A DNA stretch of 64,000 bases from Eudorina sp. 2006-703-Eu-15. Lineage: Eukaryota > Chlorophyta > Chlorophyceae > Chlamydomonadales > Volvocaceae. This document shows positions 35,293-46,700 of this stretch, one piece after another. Positions within the stretch are counted from its first letter, which is position 1, and every line of letters starts with the position of its first letter. The notes below the pieces were generated by a model. It had not been told where the DNA came from. It ran no database searches and was given only the letters and a program-made list of their open reading frames with translations. The position numbers were made by a program, and so were the translations under genes. The stretch covers positions 561,163-625,162 of the forward strand of contig BDSI01000044.1 in the NCBI GenBank assembly GCA_003117195.1, in the 5' to 3' direction.

Positions 35293-35625
35293 ATGCTGCT
35301 GCACAAGCAAGTTCACCCAGCCGGGCTACGCATCACGAGGCGTTCTGCAGTAGCAGCACCTGTACTGCGTCGCAGTCTTCGCTGCAGGGCCGAACAGGGT
35401 CCGGCTGAGGCACCTGCTGAGCCTAAGGCCTCTGCTCCCGAGCAGCCAATTGAGGTCAAGAAAGTGGAAGCGAAAGCGCCGCTCCTGCAGAAGGGCCAGG
35501 GCACTGCCATCGTGACTGGTGCCATATCAGCCATCTTGGGCATCGGCTACCTCGCGCTGGTGTGGTTGCTTGACTCCCGTGGAGGACAGCTTCAACCCCC
35601 TCCTCCCGAGGCGTTCATCCCGTAA
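35293..35625 (+). CDS. Small plastid-type single-pass membrane protein
   Basis: A single-exon 110-residue frame with a good start context (CCACAATG). Residues 1-32 are Arg/Ser/Ala-rich without acids, like an algal chloroplast transit peptide. A Pro/Ala/Glu-rich linker follows, then one transmembrane helix at about 71-93 (TAIVTGAISAILGIGYLALV), then LLDSRGGQL, a PPPPEAFIP tail and the stop. The helix followed by LLDSRG and the Pro-rich end resembles a small uncharacterised plant plastid protein. That comparison is from memory, and the function is unknown. Which plastid membrane it occupies cannot be told. The gene starts about 670 bp from the divergent bZIP gene. Confidence 0.8.
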   Translation: MLLHKQVHPAGLRITRRSAVAAPVLRRSLRCRAEQGPAEAPAEPKASAPEQPIEVKKVEAKAPLLQKGQGTAIVTGAISAILGIGYLALVWLLDSRGGQLQPPPPEAFIP

Positions 35626-36074
35626 TGAGTAAGCTGTGCTGGCCAGCAGAGCTCATGAAAGTAGTTCCTGGTTATCAGAACACGAATGACCACGTGTCCG
35701 CACCACATTTTTGCGTGGGCGCCGAAGCCATTTTGCATGTAGGTTTCGAGCCCGAGTTGGTCACGCGTTTTGGTGATAGGATATGCGGCTGGAGGTCGCT
35801 GGGAGGTGCACGTATGCCGTCCGGGGGCCTTTGGGGACGAATGTTGCACTTGTAGCAATACATCTCATGGTACTGCTGCATGCGCAGTGCCTTATTGGTC
35901 GTACGCTGTAGATGGGCCGGGCCGACTATCATGTCTTTGGAACTCGAACGAGGATGTGGTTTGAGCAGGTCCTGTCACGTGGCATGAGGACATCCGGGAG
36001 GGGCAGCCAGGGGGAAGAGCTTACCGTTGGTCTAGGTTTGACAGTATTTCTCGTAGGATCCGTCCCATCGTTCA

Positions 36075-37449
36075 TCAAATGAAAGTTCTAAGGGGCGCTA
36101 TGCAGAAACTGAGAGCATGTGCCCAGGCGTGTGAGTGGGTGCACTGCTAGATGACAGCGTGGCGTGATCTTCGGTAGGTGTTGGCGTGCATAATGAGTCA
36201 CAGTGTACCTGCAAGGCACGACCAAGTTGTTGCGGCCGGCCATGTCTGCTTCATGCAGCTCGTACATGTCGCCGCAACGGCAGGGGTATGTGAAACGTCC
36301 GCCGCCGCCGCCACCTGTTGGGTGGAAGGGCGCGGGGAGCACTTGCTTGTGGCTGCAATCAGACGTTTCGGACCCCCTGTTTCGGACCCTGTTTCGGACC
36401 CCCTTACGGGGCATGTGGTGGCGAATGAGGCAGGTGTAACATTTCCACTAAGAGTCTTGAATGGCAATGACCGCGAACTGCATGAGTGACTGATGCAGCG
36501 GGACCCCATCAAGAAATTGTTGGTGTCCAACGGTGCCCACAGGGCGAGGCCGTTACGTATCCCCGCATACACAACAACGCCGCAAACCCATGGACCGGAA
36601 CCGTGTCGGACTTCATACTTTCCCAGGTGCAGCAGTCAGCAGCCGCAGTAGCATCCCATCCTACACAGCAGCACGCGGAGCAACAGCTTTGCCTGTCAGC
36701 CCACACACCCGTGTCGGTCTCGGGCTCCATCTCATCGAGATCCAACTCGTCTTGGTAAGTGAGGGGCGCTTGCAGTTCCCTCAGACTGAGCTGACTATCG
36801 TATGCGGCTCGCTGAGCAGCATCTCTTAACACCTGGTATGCATCAATAAACCAAACAGGTTGGAGGGACCGGTGTGAGGAAACATGATGTCGCGGGCGAT
36901 ACGTGGTGTTGAGCGCGGTGGCGTGATTTTGCACGGCGGCACCGACGGAAAAATGCCCAAGATACACAACGCTGTCGATAGCACCCAATGACGCATGAGC
37001 CCGCATGCTGACTGGGTACATTTTTCGCAATCGCTGCAAAGATTGCCAGGCCTGCATGTCTAACCGGCCGGTATTATTAAGCTGTGCTGTGTCACACCCG
37101 TGCCGCCCTCGGGCTTCTGCGCGAGCTCTGGTATCCCACCAAGTTAACGGCAATATTACGTGGACGCATATTGGGATTCCCCCTCTGATGCCGTGCGTCG
37201 GGAACGCTCAATGAATTAGGACGGCGTGCACAGGGCGCTGCCACCCACCGACCAGGCTTTCTGGACCAACTGGAAAGCATCTTTGTGCGCGGCTGACAAA
37301 ATGTCATCCATCATGCTTGTGTCGAAAGGTGAGGTTCCGGTTGCCTTGTCGGGGTGATGTTTCAGGACAGCTGCATGGTAAGCCTGCTTTAACTGTTCAA
37401 GCGTGGCGTCTTGACGCACACCCAAAATTTGGTAGTGAGTCAGGTTCAT
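36075..37449 (-). CDS. DPH4: DPH4/DNAJC24-type J-domain and CSL zinc-finger protein (diphthamide synthesis)
   Basis: DPH4 (Jjj3) is an iron- and zinc-binding J protein needed for the first step of diphthamide formation on translation factor EF2. Exons 37449-37249, 36832-36709, 36314-36209 and 36108-36075 join in phase (0/0, 1/2, 2/1) to 154 residues, within the family's usual range. The J domain covers residues 1 to about 85, with HPD in VLKHHPDKATG and the helix IV junction QKAWSVLRDAAQRAAYD spanning intron 1. The linker motif ELDLDEME is typical of DPH4. The CSL zinc finger shows CxC in YPCRCGD and CxxC in VPCSFC, the second pair completed only by the short last exon. That exon and the GTGTGT donor of exon 2 are the least certain parts. 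The gene diverges from the RING gene 1.2 kb away. Confidence 0.9.
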
Positions 37450-38678
37450 TGTAAGTCTATTACTCCAGCCATCGCATGAACCGATAGGAAGGAAACGTCC
37501 CCGACTGTTGTGGCATAGCTGAGCGAGGCGCGATTCCTGCTAACAAAATGTATTAAAACGTGTTCTAAATTTGCAAGGCATGAAAGATTAAGGAGAAGGG
37601 CCACCAATATGTACCTTTGCATGAGTTTCGGAGCCTGAAATAGACCCCGCCGCACGTCCATCGTTTCTTCCTTTGACTACCAGCATGATTCCTGACAAGT
37701 ATAACACACTTCATGCTGGCACTTGGGTTAAATTATGTGATGCTGGTGAGACATAATTTGCAACCGTACGTAACATTTGGGATTGCTCCCCCTCTCCCGA
37801 TGGGATGGGAGAAGATATACGACGTTGAATCATCAGGCTGGGCCTGGAAACATGTTCATCGGCATAAGACGTTCGGCTCGTGTTGGGCTAGGTTTGGCAG
37901 GTAGGCTGCCTGGCCTGGCCTGGCCTAGACAGGTTGGAAACCACACGGCATTTCACATATGGGGCAGTTTTCTAAACCTTTGTCTGGGCGTCAGCGCCTA
38001 AAACTAACATGTCTCGGAAATGTCAGGGATTCGACCGGACCGGACCGGATGTAGAGCCCTGGAGCCTTGCAGTCACATGCTGGGGGGGCCCGCTGCTGTG
38101 GATATGCAACTAGAGGTCGCGAAGAATCATGGACGCCCACGATGATGTCGATTACCGCCGCAGGGATACGTTTGGTAGTTTCAAGTCGAAAGTGGGTTGC
38201 AATCGTCGAGTGAAGCCGTAAACACAATTATGAACATTTTAACTTGTAATTCGTTGAATGGCAAATCTCCTGTGTTCGTCGCAAGATGTCGTGAAATGTT
38301 AACCGCCTCCTTTCATTTTTACGCGTGAGCAGTAATTTTTGCGAAGCTTGCTAGTAAGATTTGCTTGCCGAAATGTGTGCGATGGTCCTGAAAGTAGCTG
38401 GTCCGAGGAGTGACTTGCTGCTAGATGTCTACAGCTCACCCATATCAGATTATCAAGGTCACACACAAGTCATTTAGCAAATACATCGTATGCAGGACTG
38501 AAACCTCACAGATCGCACTTGCGGAAATGTACGATTAATAACAAAGTACGGAAATAATAAGCGTAAAGGTGTAATCCTCCGTGCATCTGTTACGGCCACA
38601 CCTCAACGATTGTAATTAGCTTGCTTTTAAGATGCAATTGGGCTCGAGCGTGGAGGATAACGCAACCATGTTTGCGTA
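37450..38678. other. Divergent intergenic region, no gene seen
   Basis: About 1.2 kb between the DPH4 and RING-protein starts, comparatively AT-rich. It should hold both promoters. A 63-codon plus frame at 37713-37904 contains a WW-like beginning (LPMGWEKIYD) but lacks the second half of that fold. Confidence 0.5.
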
Positions 38679-40582
38679 ATGCTCCGTGGCTTTGCAACTA
38701 CTCGCGCATTACCCATGGATCCCGAACTTGCTCTTGGGGCCGCTCATGGCCTGCCTAGTAGACGCACTGCTGCACAACGCCGACTGGATGCAGCTGAGGC
38801 TCAGCAACAATTGAACCACACGACTTCTGCAGCGTCTTCATTCGGTCGCGCCCTACTCTGTAAGGACGTGGCGCTTGTGATGAAATGTTTGACTTTAACG
38901 AGTGAAATTGATCGAACTTCTTTCCATATCTGCAGCATTCTGCCTCGTCTTGCTGGTGTTGGGTGTGCTGCCGGCAACCTTCGTTGTGAGTGGTAGTCAC
39001 AGCATATGTCCATCTATATGCCCATCTACGAGTGGAAGACGTTCCCCAGGGATGTCGGTGAGCACAACGTCCGTTCGACACTTTTGCAGGTATGGGCTTG
39101 CCTCGTAGTTCTTGTGATCACGTTCCTTCGAGTGCGGCGACAAGCCCAACATCTGCACCAATCGGTTGAGCAGGTGCGGAATTGTTGCTGGGTTACTGGC
39201 TCGCTGTGCACTGTTCGCTGCCCGCATGTCGGTTCGACGCACGCCCTGGTGCCCGGTCGGGCCCAGCGAATCCGCCTGCGCATGCAACCTGTATGAGCGT
39301 TCAAGCCTGGATCCCCGTTGCGGCATCACACCCTTGACTCAAGCCGCTTGCCCCGCATGGTGCCTGGGACGCCCACACGCAGCACGAAGAGACGGCCCGG
39401 CGCTCGGGTCGCCTGCAGTTTGGCGCCCATGGGGGTCCCGTGGTGCGGGTGATCCCTGGGGGCGGCCTCCTCGTGTTGCACACCGACCCTCAAGCCGCCC
39501 TTGAGCGGCTGAACCTCCAGCTGCGCCATCTGGACGAGGAGATGGGCTACCCCGGTACGTCGTGTGGCGGATGATTTGTGCGTTGCCTCAGGCGGTCGCG
39601 TTTAGCGTGGGTGAGCTCCAAGGGCAGCCCAAGCGGTCCTGGGCGCGGCAGGCGGTCTCCGGGACCGTGCGGCATTTGAGGCATCTTAGTCAGCGGTTCG
39701 ACACTTCACAGCTTGTGGATCTGCTTCGCGTGGATTTGCCTCGGTGCATCCCCCCTGACACACCGCAGACGTACGTACCTGCTCTTCCGGTTTTCAAGGC
39801 GTTGTTGCCCTCTTGTTTCATACCATCGCAAGGGCATCTGGTCCATAGGGGGATCTTGCGGAGGCCGGTGGTAGCCCTAGATGCATGTAGGCGTGCGGTG
39901 GAGCCCCCTTGACAATGCACTGACCAGCAACCCCGGCGCGCGAACCTGCGCAGGCGAGGATGCCATGCTGCTGCACAATCCCCATGCGGCTGCTGCCGCT
40001 GGATCCGGTGGCTTTGGCGGACGACCGCCGCCCCTCACCGATGCGGACATCGCGGCGCTGCCATGCTACTCGTACAAAGCCCCCCGAGGGGCCGCGCCAG
40101 CCGATGCCGGCCAGCCAGGCAGCGAATCTGTTTCCACGGCGTCTGCGGCGACCGCGGCCTCGAATTACGGCGAGGCCGGCAGCGCACGCAGCCCTAAGCC
40201 GCTCTCCTCCCCAGGGCCCTCCCAGCAGCTCACCTCGCCCTCTACTGCAGCGAGCGGTGGGACGGGGAAGGAGAGCTCGGTTGCGGTCGGCCGGTCGGAT
40301 TCCAGCGGGCGCGGGTCCTCCTCTCCGTCATCGCAGGTCGGTGCTGGCGGCAGCGGCGGCGACGCGGCCCGGCCCTCGAGGGGAAGCGCCGACGGCTGCT
40401 CTGCGGGGACTGGTCACGGCGGCCTTACGTGCCCGGTGTGTCTCGATGCGGTGGCGGAGGGCAGCACGGTCATGACGTTGCCGTGCCTGCACCAGTTCCA
40501 TGCGTCCTGCATCACGCCATGGCTGCGGCAGAATGGCATCCACGCGACGTGCCCCATGTGCAAGACGCCCGTGTTTCGATGA
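38679..40582 (+). CDS. SDIR1-like: SDIR1-like membrane RING-H2 E3 ubiquitin ligase
   Basis: Exons 38679-38859, 38936-38985, 39090-39173, 39383-39554 and 39954-40582 join with matching phases (1/2, 0/0, 0/0, 1/2) to 371 residues. A second in-frame ATG at 38715 is an equally good start. Residues about 62-94 form a hydrophobic hairpin (FCLVLLVLGVLPATF and VWACLVVLVITFL). A segment ERLNLQLRHLDEEMGY and the phrase LTDADIAALPCYSYK follow. A Gly/Ser-rich linker precedes a C-terminal RING-H2 (Cys322, Cys325, Cys340, His342, His345, Cys348, Cys362, Cys365). This order, and the near-family phrase LPCLHQFHASCITPWLRQ, match plant SDIR1, an endomembrane E3 ligase in abscisic-acid and stress signalling. 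All eight zinc ligands are intact, so it should be active as an E2-dependent ligase on an internal membrane. The algal substrate is unknown. Confidence 0.9.
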
Positions 40583-43018
40583 CTGTGGGGATGGAGAGTG
40601 GGAAGGAGGAGCTGGAGCTTGTCCGCACTTATTGGCGACGGCGGCGGCGCGCCGCGCCACGTGATGTGCTGCCCTCTTGGCCTCCCCTCACAAGCGCCCT
40701 AGCGCGGGACCCCCTTCCCAAGCGCCCCAGCGCGGGGACCCCCTTCTCAGGCGCCCAAGCGCGGGAAAAAAGGGTGGCACGGGCATCTGGACGTGCTATT
40801 CTTTAGGGAAATCTATGGCTGCGGCGCGGCCCCGTACCCCGTCCGGCCCAAGCGCAGAATCGAGAACCTGATGCTGTACACAACGCCTTGCACGGGCGTG
40901 ACCAGCGGCTGTTTGCAGCCGGGAGATGAGTTATGAACTTGGGTGGCGCTGAGCGTGTGGTTTGCAGAGTGCGGATTGCCGTAGTTCGGAAATGCGTCAA
41001 GGCAAGCATCGTGGTGTGTGTCCTGGATGTAGTACCTATTCAGTCGTTCGGCGTGAGAGCTTCAAAAGGTTCGGCGGGGGGAGCTTAACAGGGGTCTTGA
41101 CTATTCGGCCCCATCGCATTGGGACGGCAGCTGCTGCATACGAATAGGACTCGTTAACGGCCAAGAAACACGTGTATTTCTTGGGTGTAGCTGGGTTGCT
41201 GTGCAAAGAAGGCTATACGATATGGTTCCTTAAGCTGGGATAGCTGCACAACGTCTAGATCATTTATTCCCCTTGCCATCGCTGGTGCAGTTGGCGGCAA
41301 GCGAGCTGTCGTGTCGGGGCAGGGTCTCTCTTCGGCGTCGTGGAGGGTCGTTGTGTCCCCGGCCGCAAGAGTCGGCACGGGTTGGCGCCCTCGGGTGATG
41401 CCAATCAACCATTCAGTGGGCCAGTATACCGCATGTGCGGCGGCTTCTGCAGTACGCCGCATGTACGGCAACTTCTGGAGGCCTGGCCCGGTCTGGTCGG
41501 GAGCAGACCGAAACCACGCATGCGAGCATGTGCATGTATGCATATTTGTTTGCTGCTGCAAGGCATCTGGGCGGATGCGGCCGGCTTAGCTGGCATACTG
41601 GCTAGCGCAGGGCAAACATATGGACGCGCCGGCATCGCATATCCTTGATCTTTATGTCAATTATAGGGCGCATTATACTGGAAAAGCAGACAGTGTGGCG
41701 GCGGGCCTTCCGCAGTGAGTAAGCGAACGCTGGTACGAGGTTGTCCGTTCGCGTGTGTGTGGATGGCGGCGCCTTGCTGCCTTGGCGCGAGGATTCCCCC
41801 GTGTCCGACTGGGGTGTTGGGCAGAAGCGATTGGAAGGTGCCTAGGTACCTGGTCTAGTCAAGTCCAGGTGTGATGAAACCGTTCTGGGCGTGGGCTGGC
41901 ACGCTGGCATTGGCTGGGGCTGAACCGAGTAGTTGAATGTGCTGCAAGTTACTATCGTAACAGCGTTTGATTCATGGGGACCGTCATTGCTCGCATCGCA
42001 GATTCTCGGCCCTTAGGAAGTGCCGTACGGTGGATGACGGGCGCACGTTCAAGGCCTGTGGATTACAACGGCGGCGGCGGCTGCGTGTGTGTCGTCTTGG
42101 ATATCCGATGCTGGGTGCGATGTGTACACCATATACACCGCTTAAACCCACCAGCGCACCAGGCGTTTGCCACAGCTCCGCCATGGATTGAGGGTACCAT
42201 CCTTTATAGTCCGTCCCGCGTTCCTGTCGGTGCGCTCGCTGCTGCCTGACGACGCACGCGGAGCGCCTGACTGCATATGGATTGGGCGGTACAGGGTGGC
42301 CCCTGGGCCCCACCCGGGAACCTCGTACCTTCTGCATCGATAGTAGGGGAATGCGCAGGGAAGCGGGCCGTGCGCCCAGCCACCTCCACCCGCAGGGAAG
42401 CGGGCCGTGTAGCTATATCAGCCAGCGACACCATGAACTCGGGAACGCCAGGATTGCCTCTCCTAGACCCCGTACCAGACCTGTCTATAGAGTAGGCTTT
42501 TGACGCCCAGTCATGACAGGTCCTGACGGCGGCCGTTCCGCCTTGATCCTGCGGATACGTGCGACCTCGCCGTACCCTGTTGACTCCAGCGATGGCACAA
42601 CTCGACATCACCATGCCTGCCTGGTCTTGATGGACCTGGCCGTACCTGGCTGGCTGGGCTACCAATAGATGCGTAGTCTCTTTTATGTACCTCCATGCCG
42701 TGCTAACCAGGGCTAACCAAGGGAAATGTTCTTTTTCAGATCCGACGCACCGACGGGTCTCCCTGGGTCAGGCATTGCCGGGGTATGACCTCCAAGCCAT
42801 CCTCCACACCACTCGATGACTGTGGACGCTAATACGTTGTGGACCGGATGTGGCACCCGCGCCCCCTGCGTCGCGAGGGACGTGTCACCTGGCGTGACGA
42901 ACGCTGAAGGGACGGTGTTGACAGGCGTGTTTGCCTACCGGAGCCTTGTTGTCGTTGACGAGGAATCAACGGTGAACGTTACTCTGCTTTCGGTGTATGT
43001 ACGGTACTTAGTGTACAG
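40583..43018. other. Unresolved region, probably containing 5' exons of the next gene
   Basis: Frames on both strands look partly protein-like, but no exon chain could be fixed. Examples are 41340-41648 plus (SGPVYRMCGGFCSTPHV) and 41154-41561 minus, whose ATG-led end resembles the start of prefoldin subunit 5. Upstream exons of the gene ending at 43332 probably lie here. Confidence 0.35.
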
Positions 43019-43332
43019 CTATATACTTCGACACTTTTGCAACAAGAGTGCTGAAGTCAAAGTTTATCCAAATAATGACCTCGCTGTGTAAGGTTCGCTT
43101 ATTGCTTGTGCTGGCAGACCTTCACAGTGTGCTACCACAGCGCCTTATAGATACCGTAGGCACAAAGCGGAGAATTTCCAAGAAACATTCGCGACGGCCG
43201 ACGACAAGAGAGGTAAGGTATGTTAGGGAACAGCAAGCAGGGTGCAGGCCGTTTGCCATCAAGGCTCTGCTTCCTTCACAGAACGTTCTTCCAAATCCCA
43301 CGAACCGCATGCCAACCTTGCAAGGAATGTAG
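43019..43332 (+). CDS. Last three exons of an unidentified gene
   Basis: Three segments join in phase across clear splice sites: 43019-43087 (donor GTAAGG), 43118-43212 (acceptor CTGGCAG, donor GTAAGG) and 43282-43332 (acceptor TTCACAG, stop TAG). The joined C-terminus includes TFATRVLKSKFIQIMTSL, then LPQRLIDTVGTKRRISKKHS and ENVLPNPTNRMPTLQGM. The two introns are only 30 and 69 bp by this model; 30 bp is very short, so the first junction is doubtful. The Lys/Arg-rich middle suggests a nuclear or nucleic-acid-binding protein, but no family is recognised. Upstream exons were not found; phase 1 is required at 43019. Confidence 0.45.
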
Positions 43333-43770
43333 AGCAATTCTTCAGGGTCCGCAATCCCGTCTGCCTATTTAACCATGTCACAAAGCACGCCATAGCATGC
43401 TCGCCGCGATAAATGCACATATGATACTGTTGAAACCTATCGCCATTTTGAATTGTTTTACAACCCATGGCTCTCTCAAGGCCATGTTTGCTGCACTCAG
43501 GTCTGCGCAAAACAAAGACAGAATTGGCACTCCCCTCTAACCTTATGCACCTTGATCAGAGGAATGACATTTCTGCACGACTTTTCTGCTGCCTTTGGAA
43601 AGCCCTGCCGGCTGATCTTACCCTTCTGACCGTGCAAGCCGACGTGTACTGTTTAGCGGAACGGACGAACACTCCGCCTCACTGCTGACAGCTGCTCCAC
43701 CCTCCACGGGCTCCCCTGTCCAACCACAGACGATCACAAGACAACATCTGCCTGAGGCACAACGGCAACC

Positions 43771-46700
43771 ATGCTCGGCCAGCGCGCCTTGGCCGTCGAA
43801 GAGCCCGCGGCAGGCCACAGCCCCCAAGATTCCTCCGAGGTCCAACAATGTAGCTCCGATACCCAACCGCCTCCACCTGATCTCCAACAGCATCAGCAGG
43901 AGCACCATCAGCAGGAGCACCATCAGCAGGAGCACCATCAGCAGGAGCACCAGAAGCAGGAGCACCAGAAGCAGGAGCACCAGAAGCAGGAGCACCAGAA
44001 GCAGGAGCACCAGAAGCAGGAGCACCAGAAGCAGGAGCACCAGAAGCAGGAGCACCAGAAGCAGGAGCACCAAGGCGCCCGGCCCCACAAGCGAACGCGG
44101 CTCGACCCCGTGGAGCCCGCCCAACCCAGTCCCCCTCCCCCGGCACCTCATGGTGCAGTCGTCACCGCGGCGGAGGCTGTGCCCGCGGCTGCCGGCGGAG
44201 TCACCGTCCGCATCGACTTCTCGAACCGGGCTCCGGTGTCGGCGAGGACTGGGGCCGGGACGGGGGCTGGGCCCCCAGCGACGACGAGACCCCCCTGTGA
44301 GGCGGCGGAGGTCATCGACCTCGTCTCCTCCTCCTCGTCGGAGTCTCAAGGGGAGCAAGGCGGGCGGCGGGCGGGTCTGGATGTCGCGGACGACGCGGTG
44401 TCGCCAGGGCCGGGACACGGGCCCCCGGCGGCAACGGGTGTGAGGCGGAGCGCGGGTAGGTGTGCGGATGCGGGTGATCGGGGTGCACCCGGTGTCCCGG
44501 GCACACAGCGGTTGCAGCCGCCGCCGCGGCCGCAGCTCGCCGCCACAGCCGCCGAAGCTTCACCGCTGCTGCCGCCGCCGCCGCCGCCGCAGCAGCACCA
44601 GCAGAACCACAACAGCACCCGCGAGGGTCAACCCGCCCCCGCAGTGCAGCAACAGCAGCACCAGCAGCAGCTTCACCAGGACCTGCAGCGGCCCCTGCAG
44701 CAAGCCGATCCCCCGGCACCACAGTTCCTGCACCCGCTGCTGTTCCAGCTGTCGCAGTTCCAGACCGTCGGAGCGGACATGCTGGCGGCGCTGGCGTCCT
44801 TCACCATCGAATGGGTCCGGACCGCACCGCAGCCGGTGCTTCCCGCGCTGATGCAGATGCCCACCCATGCAGGGCGAGCCGCCGCCACCGCAGGCCGCGG
44901 CGGCGGTGGCCGCGGTGGAGGCCGCGGCCGGGGCGCGGAGGAAAGCGCCCGGGTGAGTACCTTGGAGCAGCTGCAGGTCTGGCTGGACCGCCACTCCGCC
45001 TGGAACGCCGGCGTGCACGCTGCGTCACCAGGTGGTGCGGCCGTGCTGGACCTCAGAGGCGGCACGGTGCGTGCGGTCGGGCAGGGGCCCCACCGGCTGC
45101 GTGTATCCGGCAGCAGCGGCAGCGGCAAGAACGATAGGAACGACAACAACTATAGCAACTATAGCAACAGCAACGACGGGCGCTGCGACAGCGGCGGCGG
45201 TGCTGGCGGTGGCGGAGGTGGAGCCCGAGGCGATGGCGACGCCACGGGCAGCCCGCTGCCCGCACTGCTGATCTGTAACGGCACCATCCTGGGTTGTACG
45301 ACATTTACGGTGGAGGGCGGCGCCGACATCGCCTTCCTGGATGTGTCGTTCACGACCCCCACGGCAGCCCAACGGTCGACGGCGGCCGGCGGCGTCGCCC
45401 GCCATGGCGGCGGTGCTGCTTCTGCTGCTGCTACTGCTGCTGCGCAGCAGCAACCCCATCAATGGGACGCCTTGGTGGTGGTGAGAGGCGAGGGCAGCCG
45501 GGCGCGCCTCAAGAACTGCAGGATAGACATGGAGGTGGCCGCGCCCAAGACGGCCGGGCAGCCCAAAGATCGGAACGACGGCGCCGCGGCGCCCCTGCCA
45601 GCAGGGCCGTCCTCATCGGCGGCGGCGGCGGCCGCCGCCGGCCCTACTGGCAGCGGCGGCGGCGGCGGTGGTGTGGCGCTGACGGCGTCCCGCACGGGTT
45701 GCGTGCTCGCCATCCAGGGAGGCTGCGTGGAGCTGAGCGGTCGCTGCGAGCTGATCGGCGGGTCCTGCTTCGGCCTGGCGGCGGTGGGCGCCGGCGCCGT
45801 CGCGCGCGCGGAACTGGCGACCTCGTACCGTGCCGGCACGATGGGCTTCCTGGCGGCGTGGGGCGGGAAACTGGTGGCGGTCAAGTGCAGCGCGGAGGGC
45901 CGCGGCGGCGAAGCCGCCGCCGCCGCGGCGGCGGTGGCGGCGGCTGGCAACGTGCTCGTTACCCACACCCGCGTCGTGCTGCATGAGTCCGGCTTCGCCG
46001 CCGTCGACGGCGGGTCGCTAACCACTGAGCAGTGCGTCGCGCGGCGCTGCGGCTACGCGGGGTTCCTGTCCTGGGGCCTGGCCGCGGAGCTGGCCTCCAC
46101 CGGCGGCTGCCGCGCGGAGGAGAACGGCCTGGCGGGCTTCCTCAGCGGCCAAACGGCGGTGCTGCGCGCGGGGCCCAAGTGCCGCGCAGAGGCCAACAAG
46201 CAGTACGGCTTCCGTACCGAGAGGGGCGGCACGACGACGGCGGCGGAGGGTGCCGCGGCGGCGCGCAACGGCGGTGCGGGCTGGGTGGGGCTGGACGGTG
46301 CGGTGGTGGTGCTGGGGCGCGGCTGCCGCGCGCTGGAGAATGGGGACTGCGGCTTCCTGGCGCTCAAGAACGCGGTGATGGTGGCGGGGGAGGGCTGCGT
46401 CGCGCAGGGAAATTCGAACGACGGCTGGCGGGCGGACGAGTCGGCGCAGCTGGTGGCGGCGGCGGGGTGCCGGGCGATCGGCAACGGCCGCCGTGGCTTC
46501 GCGGCGGACGGCCGAGCGCACCACAACGCCGTCGGCGGCGGCAGCAGCGGCGGCGGCGGCGGTGGCTCCGCGCGCCTGGTGGCCGGGCGGCATTGCGTCG
46601 CGGACAGCAACCGCTTTGAGGGTTTCGCTGCCGAGCAGTACGGCAGTGTCGTACTGTTCCCCGGCTGCGGCGCCACGGGCAACGGGCTGGACGGGTTTTA

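Noticed and set aside
37713..37904. Possible WW domain (LPMGWEKIYD)
   Set aside because: Only the first strand matches; the second half of the fold and a neighbouring exon are missing.
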